Assembly (NCBI RefSeq): GCF_004216905.1
Contig: NZ_SGXJ01000001.1
Span: 1,488,001 to 1,552,000 of the forward strand
DNA length: 64,000 bases
Origin: Kribbella sp. VKM Ac-2569
GTDB taxonomy: Bacteria; Actinomycetota; Actinomycetes; Propionibacteriales; Kribbellaceae
Direction: 5' to 3'
In this document: one piece after another, positions 40,734-50,643 of the stretch
How the letters are laid out: each line of letters starts with the position of its first letter
Position numbering within the stretch: position 1 is the first letter of the stretch
The notes under the pieces: generated by a model
Database searches by the model: none
What the model saw: the letters and a program-made list of their open reading frames with translations, nothing else
Told to the model about the DNA's origin: nothing
Translations under genes and position numbers: made by a program

Positions 40734-41561
40734 TCAGGCGTGGAACGCGGCAGCGTGGTCCGCGACCCAGTCCGCGAGGGTTCGCGCCGGGCGGCCGAGG
40801 ACGCGTTCCACCTCGTCGGTGACCTCCGCGGGTTGCCCGGCGCCGCGCTCGTACCGGGCCATGAGCGCGGTCACGAACTCCTCGCGCAAACCGTGCGCGA
40901 CCATGCCCTTGGCAGCCAACTCCGGCGGAACCTCCCGGAACGTCAGCGGCCGGCCAAGCACCTCACCGATCACCGCGACCTGCTGTTCGTGGGTCAGCGA
41001 CTGCGGGCCGGTCACCCGGAGCCTGCGCCCGTCGAACTCCTCGTTGAGCAGCGCTTCGGCAATCACCGCGGCCAGGTCGGCCTCGTGGATCGGCGCTTCC
41101 GCGAAGTCGCCGTACGGCGCCCGCACGACGTCACCGCCGCGGAGCTGCGCGCCGAACATGCCGATCACGTTGGCTGCGAACGAACTCGGGCGTACCGCGA
41201 CCCACGGCAGTCCACCGGCGACAACCGCCTCCTCGACCTCCTTGTTGCGGTCGCCGTTCAACCGCGACGGCTGGTGCGCCAGGTCGTCGTCGACGTTGAT
41301 CGCCGACAGCACGACCACCCGCCGTACCCCCAGCTCACTCGCCAGCGCGAGCACCTTGCCTGCACTGTCACCCACTGCGCGCGGATGCACGAACAGCGCG
41401 TCCGCGCCCTCCAGCGCAGGCGCGAGCGTCTCCGGCTGAGCAAGGTCCACGGCGACTTCCGACGACCGCGCGACTGCACGAACCTCGACCCCACGGTCCC
41501 CCAGCAACTGCACCAGCGGCCGCCCCACCAGACCGGTAGCCCCGGTCACCACGATCCTCAT
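40734..41561 (-). CDS. NmrA-like NAD(P)H-binding protein
   Basis: A 275-residue atypical SDR with the motif VVTGATGLVGRPLVQLLGDR (GATGLVG). It contains FVHPRAVG, VVLSAINVDDDL, VRPSSFAANVIGMFG and VTGPQSLTHEQQVAVIGEVL, as in azoreductase-like or redox-sensing NmrA proteins. These proteins sense or reduce with NAD(P)H; several lack the catalytic Tyr-Lys pair, as seems so here. It lies tail to tail with the MarR gene, 6 bp apart. Confidence 0.83.
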   Translation of the reverse strand: MRIVVTGATGLVGRPLVQLLGDRGVEVRAVARSSEVAVDLAQPETLAPALEGADALFVHPRAVGDSAGKVLALASELGVRRVVVLSAINVDDDLAHQPSRLNGDRNKEVEEAVVAGGLPWVAVRPSSFAANVIGMFGAQLRGGDVVRAPYGDFAEAPIHEADLAAVIAEALLNEEFDGRRLRVTGPQSLTHEQQVAVIGEVLGRPLTFREVPPELAAKGMVAHGLREEFVTALMARYERGAGQPAEVTDEVERVLGRPARTLADWVADHAAAFHA

Positions 41562-41582
41562 CTTGCGCTCCCTGTCTGGATC

Positions 41583-41600
41583 ATTTGAATCTCATATTAT
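41583..41600. promoter_or_regulatory. Operator-like motif upstream of the NmrA-like gene
   Basis: ATTTGAATCTCATATTAT matches the site in front of the MarR gene at 13 of 18 positions. It is flanked by GGATCA (41578-41583) and TGATCC (41602-41607), a larger inverted pair, in an AT-rich island 22 bp upstream of the gene start. Confidence 0.4.
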
Positions 41601-41637
41601 CTGATCCTCAAATTACCAACCACAGGAGGGGTGCCAC

Positions 41638-41651
41638 TGGGAGCGCTCTCG
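41638..41651. promoter_or_regulatory. CebR-like box 1
   Basis: TGGGAGCGCTCTCG matches the cellulose/cellobiose repressor box TGGGAGCGCTCCCA at 12 of 14 positions. It lies 145 bp upstream of the cellulase start. Confidence 0.65.
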
Positions 41652-41668
41652 GTTTCAGGAGCTGAGGC

Positions 41669-41688
41669 GCTGTTCAGTTTCGAACAGC
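41669..41688. promoter_or_regulatory. Inverted repeat GCTGTTC-N6-GAACAGC
   Basis: Perfect 7-bp arms lie between the two CebR-like boxes. It could be a second-regulator operator or a terminator-like hairpin; no other copy was seen. Confidence 0.4.
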
Positions 41689-41746
41689 TGGAGCACAGAT
41701 GGTTGACGACCGGGTGACTGATCCGACACGATCGGTGCGCAGTAAC

Positions 41747-41760
41747 TGGAAGCGCTCCCG
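41747..41760. promoter_or_regulatory. CebR-like box 2
   Basis: TGGAAGCGCTCCCG matches the CebR consensus at 12 of 14 positions, 36 bp upstream of the cellulase ATG where it would block RNA polymerase. Confidence 0.75.
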
Positions 41761-41795
41761 GAGTGTCCGCCCCCAACTCGAGACAGGAGCAGCAC

Positions 41796-42758
41796 ATGCG
41801 ATGGATCCTCAGAGGCCTGGTCGCGGCCGGCCTGACGCTCGGCGTCGCCCTCCCCGCACACCAGGGCGCCGGCGCCGCCACCACCGGCAACCCGGTCCAA
41901 CTGACCAGCGGCTTCTACGTCGACCCGAACTCGAACCCGGCCGTCTGGGTGCAGAACAATCCCAACGACAGCCGCCGGACCGCGATCCAGAACTCGATCG
42001 CGACGAAGCCGATGGCGCGCTGGTTCGGCAACTGGAGCAACCCGATCGGCGCCGCGGTCGGCAACTTCGTCGGAGCCGCCGACGCCGCGGACAAGCTGCC
42101 CGTGCTGGTCGCGTACAACATCCCCGGCCGCGACGCCTGCGGCGGCCACTCCGGCGGCGGCGCCGGCACCCCCGCCGCGTACCGGGCCTGGATCCACGAC
42201 TTCGCCGTTGCCATCGGCAACCGCCCGGCGGTGGTCGTGATCGAGCCCGACTCGCTCGGTGACTTCAACTGCATGAACGCGGACCAGATCGCCGAGCGCA
42301 ACGGGATGCTGACCTACGCCGTACAGCAGTTCAAGGATCTGGCGCCGAACGCGTGGGCGTACCTCGACGGCGGCAACGCCGGCTGGGTCGCCGCCGACGT
42401 GATGGCGCAGCGGCTGAACGGCGCCGGTCTGGCGAACGCCCATGGCTTCGCGCTCAACGTCTCGAACTACTACACCACCGCGCAGACCGTGAGCTACGGC
42501 AATGCGGTCAACAGCCACTTGTCCGCGCCGAAGCCGTTCGTCGTCGACACCAGCCGGAACGGCAACGGTACGGGTAACGACTGGTGCAACCCGCCCGGCC
42601 GCAAGCTCGGCGTCACGGCGCAGACCGGCGGCGGGGCGGAGATGCTGCTGTGGATCAAGGTGCCCGGCGACTCCGACGGCGACTGCGGGATCGGCGCCGG
42701 CATCCCGGCCGGCACGTTCAGCCCAGACCTCGCCCTACACCTGATCAACGGCGACTGA
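41796..42758 (+). CDS. Secreted GH6 endoglucanase/cellulase
   Basis: A 320-residue enzyme with a signal peptide (MRWILRGLVAAGLTLGVALP, cleaved near GAGAA). The GH6 domain shows GFYVDPNSNPAVW, PVLVAYNIPGRDACGG (D113), VVVIEPDSLGDF (catalytic acid D152) and FVVDTSRNGNG. It cleaves beta-1,4-glucan from inside the chain, judging from the short loops of a catalytic domain of this size; no cellulose-binding module is attached. AGGAG precedes ATG at 41796. Two CebR-like boxes imply cellobiose induction. Confidence 0.93.
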   Translation: MRWILRGLVAAGLTLGVALPAHQGAGAATTGNPVQLTSGFYVDPNSNPAVWVQNNPNDSRRTAIQNSIATKPMARWFGNWSNPIGAAVGNFVGAADAADKLPVLVAYNIPGRDACGGHSGGGAGTPAAYRAWIHDFAVAIGNRPAVVVIEPDSLGDFNCMNADQIAERNGMLTYAVQQFKDLAPNAWAYLDGGNAGWVAADVMAQRLNGAGLANAHGFALNVSNYYTTAQTVSYGNAVNSHLSAPKPFVVDTSRNGNGTGNDWCNPPGRKLGVTAQTGGGAEMLLWIKVPGDSDGDCGIGAGIPAGTFSPDLALHLINGD

Positions 42759-42772
42759 GTCTGATTCCAGGG

Positions 42773-43321
42773 TCAGGCCTCCAGCGCCGGGGGCAGGCGC
42801 CTGGCCAGCACGGCGGCGACTTCGTGCCGGTACACCGGCCGAGCCACGTCACAGGTGTGCGTGAGCGCACCGGTGCGAAGCATCCGCTGGACCTCGTCGA
42901 CGTCCGCTCCGAGCGCGGTCGCGGCGGACGACACGGTCAACCACCCCTCGCGCAGGCGTGCGAGGACGTCCACGTCGTCGCGTCGCAGCGGCAGTTCCTT
43001 GCCGTGCGCCGTCAGCAGTCCGGCCGTGATCAGCCGCCGTACGCCGGTCTGACCGAGGCCCAGTACGGCACCGGCTTCCGCGACCGACATCCACTGGTCG
43101 AGGCCCGACCGTACGACGTCGGACAGCAGCAGACGGCGGTGCGAACGAGATCGCGCCGGCAGATGCCCCGCCCGGATCAGCCCGGCCACGCGCTGTGGCG
43201 GCACTTCCAGCAGGAGCGCGGCCTGCGCGGTGGTGACCAGTGGATCCTCGACCATCAACGGCTCTCCGAGCAGATCGGTCAACCGGCTCCGAAACTCCCT
43301 GACCACTTCCCCATCACCCAT
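42773..43321 (-). CDS. DNA-binding protein with three tandem MerR/excisionase-like HTH units
   Basis: A 182-residue protein. Three similar helix-turn-helix segments of ~45-50 residues follow one another: PLVTTAQAALLLEVPPQRVA, WMSVAEAGAVLGLGQTGVRR and GWLTVSSAATALGADVDEVQ. Each is followed by a short wing ending in a basic or acidic turn. Such triplication is unusual; most excisionase-like proteins have one. The start is ATG at 43321 with GGGGAGGA 6 nt upstream; the longer open frame to 43777 is a shadow of the next gene. The target is unknown. Confidence 0.65.
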   Translation of the reverse strand: MGDGEVVREFRSRLTDLLGEPLMVEDPLVTTAQAALLLEVPPQRVAGLIRAGHLPARSRSHRRLLLSDVVRSGLDQWMSVAEAGAVLGLGQTGVRRLITAGLLTAHGKELPLRRDDVDVLARLREGWLTVSSAATALGADVDEVQRMLRTGALTHTCDVARPVYRHEVAAVLARRLPPALEA

Positions 43322-43469
43322 TGCAGTCCTCCCCAGGTCCGCGCCGTCATGTGCGAGCAAACGACACAGGTCCAGGGCCACAGGCTCTGTTGCATTGTGG
43401 CACGCTCTGCGATGAATTGATGCAGTTCGGTACCAGTGAATCCCGGCGCTGCGGACGGAGACTCGAAGG

Positions 43470-44513
43470 ATGACGAAGCCTGTGCAGCGCCCGTGGGCGA
43501 CGAATCCCGGCGCCGGGTCCTGGATCGCGCCAGGGGTGCGGGAGTCCGCAGTCGAGTTCCATCGGAGCATGCCCGGGTACGCCGCGACGCCGCTGATCGA
43601 GGTGCCCGCGCTCGCGGATCTGCTCGGGGCCGGGAGCGTGTGGGTGAAGGACGAGTCGAACCGGTTCGGGCTGCCGGCGTTCAAGGTGCTCGGCGCGTCG
43701 TGGGCGGTCAATCGTTCGCTTGGGCCGGCGCGGACGTTCGCCGAACTGGCTTCGCTGGTCGAGGGCCGCCGACTCACGCTGGTGACCGCGACAGACGGTA
43801 ACCACGGCCGGGCGCTGGCATACCTCGCGCGGGCGCTCGGGCTCCGGTCGCGCGTCTACGTCCCGGCCGGTCTGCCGGAGGACCCGGTGCAGGCGATCCG
43901 TGACGAGGGGGCGTCCGTGGTCGACACCGGGCTCCCGTACGACGACGCAGTACAGGCCGCCGCGGCAAGTGTGCGCGATGGTGACGTGCTGATCCAGGAC
44001 ACCGCCTGGCCCGGGTACGAAGAGGTGCCGCGGTGGATCGTCGCCGGGTATTCGACCCTGTTCGCGGAGATCGACGTACAGCATCCCGCCGCGATCGGAC
44101 TCGTCGTGGTCCCGACCGGTGTGGGGTCGCTACTGCAGTCCGCGATCGAGCACTACAAGGCGCCGGACCGCCGTACGTCGGTCCTCGCCGTCGAACCGGT
44201 CACCGCAGCCTGCGTTACGAACTCACTCGCGGCCGGTCGGCCTGTCACGGTCGACACCTCGGCCCCCACGATCATGGCCGGCCTCAACTGCGGCACCGTC
44301 TCATCCACCGCCTGGCCCACGATCCACCGCGGCCTGGACGCCGCCATCGCCGTCACGGATGACGAGACCCGCGCCGCCCAGGCCCTGCTCCACACTCACA
44401 ACATCCCCGCCGGTCCTTGCGGCGCCGCCGCCTTGGCTGCCCTGCAAGTCGACAGCTCCCTCGAACCACCACCTTCCGTCGTACTCATCAACACCGAATC
44501 GAACGCAAGCTAG
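43470..44513 (+). CDS. PLP-dependent diaminopropionate ammonia-lyase-like enzyme
   Basis: A 347-residue fold-type II PLP enzyme. The PLP lysine lies in NRFGLPAFKVLGASWAVNRS (~residue 69), the asparagine-containing loop is TATDGNHGRALAYLAR, and the phosphate-binding part is VPTGVGSLLQSA. EVPRWIVAGYSTLFAEID and IMAGLNCGTVSSTAWP match diaminopropionate ammonia-lyases, which form pyruvate and ammonia. It is shorter than the E. coli enzyme (~400 residues). A 12-bp gap separates it from the convergent GroEL gene. Confidence 0.82.
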   Translation: MTKPVQRPWATNPGAGSWIAPGVRESAVEFHRSMPGYAATPLIEVPALADLLGAGSVWVKDESNRFGLPAFKVLGASWAVNRSLGPARTFAELASLVEGRRLTLVTATDGNHGRALAYLARALGLRSRVYVPAGLPEDPVQAIRDEGASVVDTGLPYDDAVQAAAASVRDGDVLIQDTAWPGYEEVPRWIVAGYSTLFAEIDVQHPAAIGLVVVPTGVGSLLQSAIEHYKAPDRRTSVLAVEPVTAACVTNSLAAGRPVTVDTSAPTIMAGLNCGTVSSTAWPTIHRGLDAAIAVTDDETRAAQALLHTHNIPAGPCGAAALAALQVDSSLEPPPSVVLINTESNAS

Positions 44514-44515
44514 CT

Positions 44516-46237
<1,722 letters not shown>

Positions 46238-46290
46238 CTACGCAAATGGAAAGGGAAAGAAAAGAAGGAGTGGGAGTGGCGGAATGGTCG

Positions 46291-47316
46291 TTACGGAACG
46301 AGGATCGCGCGGCCGCGGACGCGGCCGGCATCAAGATCGGCGACCGCATCGGCGGCCGCTTCGAGGGGGTACGTCCGGGTGTGCAGAGTGACCTTTCCGG
46401 CCTGGGCGAGCGCCATCAGTTCGGCCAGCTCGTTGAAGGTGCCGACGATATTGCCGACGATGTTGCGTTCGGTGGAGATGATGTCCAGGGTCGGGATCTG
46501 CACCTGGCCGCCGTACCCGATCACGAAGTACGATCCGCCGCGGCCGGTCATCGCGAAGCCGTCCTGCTCCGCCCCTTGCTCGGCGACGAAGTCCAGCACG
46601 ACGTGCGCGCCGGCGCCTTCGGTGAGCTCCAGCACCGTGTCCACCTGTTTGCCGTCAGCAACGACCGTCTGATCGGCGCCGAGCTGCTCGGCCAGCTTCA
46701 ACGCGTCCGGGTTGCGATCGACGACGATGATCCGGGCCGCCGTCAGCGCCGCGAGGCACTGCACGCCGATATGCCCGAGACCGCCCGCGCCGATCACCAC
46801 AGCCGTCGTGCCCGGCGGAAGCAGCGGAAGCGCCTTGCGGACCGCGTGGTATGCCGTGATGCCGGCATCCGCCAGCGCCGCGACGTCCTGCGGCCGGGTG
46901 CTCGGGTCCAGCTTCACGCAGGCGCGGGCGGACGTCAGCAGGTACTCCGCCATCCCGCCGTCGCTGTCGAGCCCCGGGAATGTGCTGTTCTCGCAGTGCA
47001 TGTCGTCCCCAGCACGACAGGCGCGACAGAGCCCGCAGGTCGGGGTCGGGTGCAGGATGACGGTGTCGCCGACCTGCACGTTGGTGACAGCCGAGCCGAT
47101 CTGGTGAACCCAGCCGGCGTTCTCGTGGCCGATCGTGTAGGGCAACGACGGGTGCATCGCCGCGTCCCACTGGCCCTCGATGATGTGCAGGTCGGTACGG
47201 CACACTCCGGCGCCGCCGATCTTGACGACGACATCCAGTGGGCCTTCGACGACCGGTTCCGGTACGTCGTCGACCACTGGTTGCTGGTGGTACCCGTGCA
47301 GTCGAACGGCCTTCAT
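46291..47316 (-). CDS. adh: Zinc-dependent alcohol dehydrogenase
   Basis: A 341-residue MDR alcohol dehydrogenase. Catalytic zinc ligands are in GAGVCRTDLH and YTIGHENAG; the structural zinc site is CGLCRACRAGDDMHC; the NAD site is VIGAGGLGHIGVQCLAA. It most likely oxidises the secondary alcohol made by the monooxygenase (2-propanol to acetone in propane users). Its ATG overlaps the DUF59 gene stop by 4 nt, and GroEL follows after 74 bp. Confidence 0.9.
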   Translation of the reverse strand: MKAVRLHGYHQQPVVDDVPEPVVEGPLDVVVKIGGAGVCRTDLHIIEGQWDAAMHPSLPYTIGHENAGWVHQIGSAVTNVQVGDTVILHPTPTCGLCRACRAGDDMHCENSTFPGLDSDGGMAEYLLTSARACVKLDPSTRPQDVAALADAGITAYHAVRKALPLLPPGTTAVVIGAGGLGHIGVQCLAALTAARIIVVDRNPDALKLAEQLGADQTVVADGKQVDTVLELTEGAGAHVVLDFVAEQGAEQDGFAMTGRGGSYFVIGYGGQVQIPTLDIISTERNIVGNIVGTFNELAELMALAQAGKVTLHTRTYPLEAAADAVADLDAGRVRGRAILVP

Positions 47317-48026
47317 CCCTGTTCCTCCTCGCCCGCACCGGACTCGGCGTACCGGTGCTTCAGCATTCCCCTGCAGATCCCGGTGTTGGCCTCGATGCCG
47401 GTCCGGGTCAACCGGGCCAGCCCGAGGTGCCGTGCCGCCGCGGCACCGGCGATCGCCGCCCCCGTGCCGACGTCGACGAGCAGCGGCGCGTCCGGACCCG
47501 CCGGCAGCCCGAGCTCGGTCCGGCGCCGGAGCAGCCGGTCGAGCTCGGGTGACGGCGGTACGTCGGCGATCGTCAGCCGGGCGACGCCGGCCGGATCGAT
47601 GCCTGACGCAACCAGTGGCCGGCAGACCTGATCGGTCCCGGCCAGCACCGCCTTGGCGACGAAGGTACGGCGCAACTCGTCCAGCTCGGCCGTCGCCTCA
47701 CCGTCGAACGACGCGACGAACCCGGCCCGCAACGCCACGCCGGCGTTGATCTGCGCGGCCGCGAAATGATCCTCCAGAGCGACGTCGACCGAGCGTACGG
47801 CGGGCAGCGCGGCGACTACGTCGTACGCGTCGGCGACCATCAGGAAGGCGAAGTTCGGCGCACAGAAGTAGGTCGGTAGCCGCAGCCGGACGACCACGTC
47901 ACCGGCGGCCGACACGACGCAGGTGGACACGAAACCCAGCGTCGTGATCGGCTCGTCCAGCTCCGGGTCCCGGACCGCACCCAGTGCGTCCAGAACCCGG
48001 TCCCGCTCAGTAGCAACCGCCGTCAT
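47313..48026 (-). CDS. DUF59/MIP18-type metal-sulfur assembly-like protein of the monooxygenase cluster
   Basis: A 237-residue protein. Residues ~8-95 are a DUF59 domain (VLDALGAVRDPELDEPITTL, CAPNFAFLMVADAYDVVAAL), a family linked to iron or iron-sulfur site maturation. The second half is unassigned and has AVLAGTDQVCRPLVASGIDP. Such proteins recur in propane/acetone monooxygenase operons and may help load the diiron site. It starts in the TAATG overlap with the amidohydrolase and ends overlapping adh by 4 nt. Confidence 0.78.
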   Translation of the reverse strand: MTAVATERDRVLDALGAVRDPELDEPITTLGFVSTCVVSAAGDVVVRLRLPTYFCAPNFAFLMVADAYDVVAALPAVRSVDVALEDHFAAAQINAGVALRAGFVASFDGEATAELDELRRTFVAKAVLAGTDQVCRPLVASGIDPAGVARLTIADVPPSPELDRLLRRRTELGLPAGPDAPLLVDVGTGAAIAGAAAARHLGLARLTRTGIEANTGICRGMLKHRYAESGAGEEEQG

Positions 48027-49069
48027 TACGACGAAACCAGCTTGGAGTCGTCCTGTGCGGCCGGGGCCTCCTCCTTCAGTTGCAGCTCGTCCGGCACCTT
48101 GAGGTCGTACAACGTGGCGGCGTTCAGCCCGAGGATCTTCTTCTTTCCGTCGATCCCGAGCCGCGGGTAGTCCGCGAACTCCGGGTCGTCGGGAAACTCC
48201 CAGTCCACGAAGCCCTCGATCTGCCACTTCGGTTCCCAGATGCCGTAGTCGCTGCCGAACGTCATCTTGTCCTCGCCGACCCAGAACAGCAGCTCGCCCA
48301 TCACCTTCGCGAAGAACCGCGGCCGGGCGTGCATCAGGCCGCCGATGACGACCGACAGACCGGCGTACACGTTGGGCTCCTGGGTCGCCATGAAGCAGAA
48401 GTCCTCGATCCGCGGCAGCCCGACGTGCTCGACGATGAAGTTGAGCTCCGGGAAGTCGGTCGCGGCGTGGTCCACGTCGGCGACGTCGAACGCGTCCTTG
48501 TCCAGCGGCCAGATCGTGGGGCCCTTGTGGACGTGGATGTTCTTGATCCCGAGCTCCTGCGCCTTCGCCAGGTAGGTGTACGCCGCGGGATCGGTGAGCT
48601 TGTAGCCGCGCGAGCCGGCGTTCCACTCCGCGGTGTACAGCTTCACACCCCGGGAGCCGTACCGGTCGACGTTGCGCTTCAGCTCCTCCAGCCCGGCGTC
48701 CCCGTCCCGCGGGTCGAACCGGGTGTTGTGGACGAACATGCCCGGGTGCTTCTCACCCAGCGCAGCGTTCTTCTCGGTGGTGTTGAACCCTTCCGTGTAC
48801 CACTCCTTCAGGTACGTCGGCTGGAAGATCGCCACGTCCACGTAGCCGTCCTCGAAGACGTCCTTCATCAGATCGTCCTCGGTGTAGCTCATGAACTTCT
48901 CGATCGGCCAGTGGGTCTCCTTCGGCGCGAGGCTCTGGTAGGCGTGGAAACACTCGATCCAGCCCTTGGCGTACTGCTCCGCGCCCGGCACCCAGTTGTC
49001 GGGGCCTGCGTTCCAGAAGTGCATGTGGCTGTCGACCACGAAGTACTTCTCACCGTTCTTCTCGTACAC
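48026..49069 (-). CDS. Amidohydrolase family protein (ACMSD-like)
   Basis: A 347-residue TIM-barrel metal enzyme. Metal ligands appear as H15 and H17 (VDSHMHFWN), NIHVHKGP, IVEHVGLPR and TFGSDYG. The closest pattern is ACMSD/amidohydrolase 2. Genes of this type are a regular part of propane monooxygenase operons, where their role is unsettled. It follows prmD by 15 bp. Confidence 0.85.
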   Translation of the reverse strand: MYEKNGEKYFVVDSHMHFWNAGPDNWVPGAEQYAKGWIECFHAYQSLAPKETHWPIEKFMSYTEDDLMKDVFEDGYVDVAIFQPTYLKEWYTEGFNTTEKNAALGEKHPGMFVHNTRFDPRDGDAGLEELKRNVDRYGSRGVKLYTAEWNAGSRGYKLTDPAAYTYLAKAQELGIKNIHVHKGPTIWPLDKDAFDVADVDHAATDFPELNFIVEHVGLPRIEDFCFMATQEPNVYAGLSVVIGGLMHARPRFFAKVMGELLFWVGEDKMTFGSDYGIWEPKWQIEGFVDWEFPDDPEFADYPRLGIDGKKKILGLNAATLYDLKVPDELQLKEEAPAAQDDSKLVSS

Positions 49070-49084
49070 GAAAAGACCCCCTTG

Positions 49085-49459
49085 TCAGCTGGATGCGGTC
49101 AGGTCGAAGCCGATGTACTCGGCGGCGTCCTCGGGGTTGGCGAACATGATGGTGCGGTCGTCCAGGTGCACCATCCGCCCGTAGTGGGTGGACATGTTCT
49201 CCTCGAACTCCGCCTGGTCGAAGAACCCCGGCTCCTCGCCGAGCGCCTCGGAGATGTCGTCGTACACGAAGTCCATCCGGCCGATCGCGTCGACCCGGAT
49301 CATCGACGGCAGGTGCGTCACGGTGACGTTGTCCAGCCCGGTCATCACCTCGGCCACGATCGCGCCGACCTGGTTGTTCATCAGGGTGACACCGCACTTG
49401 TTGGACGCGGTGCTGTCCGACTTGAACGGGCTCTCGACGACTGCCCTGAGCGTGGTCAC
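49085..49459 (-). CDS. prmD: Propane monooxygenase coupling (effector) protein
   Basis: A 124-residue MmoB/DmpM-type protein without cofactor. [38 protein letters not shown] and [19 protein letters not shown] fit the effector family that docks on the hydroxylase and tunes oxygen activation. The start is GTG at 49459, overlapping the prmC stop by 4 nt; the longer frame is a shadow. Confidence 0.9.
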   Translation of the reverse strand: MTTLRAVVESPFKSDSTASNKCGVTLMNNQVGAIVAEVMTGLDNVTVTHLPSMIRVDAIGRMDFVYDDISEALGEEPGFFDQAEFEENMSTHYGRMVHLDDRTIMFANPEDAAEYIGFDLTASS

Positions 49460-50643
49460 TGTGCCAACTCCTTCGGTGCCTCGAGGCCCAGCGAGCCGAG
49501 GATGCCGCTGAACCGGTTCTTGACGCGGTCGAGACCGTCCTCGAACCGTGGTGGTTTGGCGTCCGGCTGCGACCACAGCGGCTGCAGCGTCCGGGCCGCG
49601 GACAGGGCCTTCGCCGTCCAGGAGCCCAGCCAGTCCGCCAGGATCGCCTTGTTGTGGTCCGCGAACTCCTTGTCGTTGGTGAGCAGCTCGAACATCGCCG
49701 TGGTGTAGCGCAGGTCGCGTTCGGCGAAGTCGTACTCCGCCGCGCCGACCACCGTCGGGGTGACGAAGTCTCCGTTGCGCGGAGACGCCTGCTGGACCAG
49801 CTGGCTGCGGAACAGCTCGCCGACGAGCGGTTCGAAGACGACGTTCGCGGCGAAGATCGCCTCGCACCAGTCGTCGATCGCCGTCAATTGCTCGGCGACG
49901 TCACGGACGCCTTGCCAGGCCGGGTCGTTGTTCCAGGTCTGCAGGTGCGCACTGCCGTCGAATCCCTCGATCTCCTCGGACAGCGTGAGGTTGTAGAGCG
50001 CGAGGTCCTGCGCGGCGCGGATCCGGTGCATGCTGTTCACCGAGATCGCGTTGTTGTGCATGTTCGTCGGCGCCCGCCGGTTCGCGTTCGCGTACAGGTA
50101 CAGACCGAGACCGTGGTCGACGTGCATCCAGGCGCCGATGTGCTGCTCGACGAAGCGGACCCAGTTCGGGTTCCACTGCTCGAAGGCCTTCGACTGCTTG
50201 GCCGCCTCGACGTTCTGGGTGACCTGGCGGACGACGTTCGAGTTGTAGCGGTAGAGGGTGAGCTCCCACTCCTCGTTCGGGTCCCGGAATTCGTGCCAGC
50301 CGGTGGCCGGCCAGTCCTTGACGATCATCCCGCCGGTGCCCGGCCCGCGCTGCGGTGACGGTTTGTCGGAGCCCCAGGCCTTCAGCGCGGTCCAGTCCAG
50401 CGGATAGCCGCCGCGCCCGTCGGCGAACCCGTACAGCCAGCCCTGGGTGAGGTAGTGCCGTGGATCCGGCTGGACGTCGACCGTGACGTCCTCGTAGTGG
50501 CTCTGCTTGCGCTTTTGCGGCTTGTAGTAGTTGTAGTGGCGGAGTGTCGAGTCCGGGAACTCGCGGGCGCCGGCCTCGGCGTCGGTGAAGACCGGCTTGG
50601 GAACACTGCGTTCGAACTTAGGTGAGTCCTGTGTGGTGGTCAT
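49456..50643 (-). CDS. prmC: Propane monooxygenase hydroxylase, small (beta) subunit
   Basis: A 395-residue helical subunit without iron ligands that dimerises with the alpha chain. Its opening ([19 protein letters not shown]), [20 protein letters not shown] and [20 protein letters not shown] are characteristic of the soluble diiron monooxygenase beta subunit. Start and stop overlap the neighbouring genes by 4 nt each (ATGA and GTGA). Confidence 0.92.
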   Translation of the reverse strand: MTTTQDSPKFERSVPKPVFTDAEAGAREFPDSTLRHYNYYKPQKRKQSHYEDVTVDVQPDPRHYLTQGWLYGFADGRGGYPLDWTALKAWGSDKPSPQRGPGTGGMIVKDWPATGWHEFRDPNEEWELTLYRYNSNVVRQVTQNVEAAKQSKAFEQWNPNWVRFVEQHIGAWMHVDHGLGLYLYANANRRAPTNMHNNAISVNSMHRIRAAQDLALYNLTLSEEIEGFDGSAHLQTWNNDPAWQGVRDVAEQLTAIDDWCEAIFAANVVFEPLVGELFRSQLVQQASPRNGDFVTPTVVGAAEYDFAERDLRYTTAMFELLTNDKEFADHNKAILADWLGSWTAKALSAARTLQPLWSQPDAKPPRFEDGLDRVKNRFSGILGSLGLEAPKELAQ

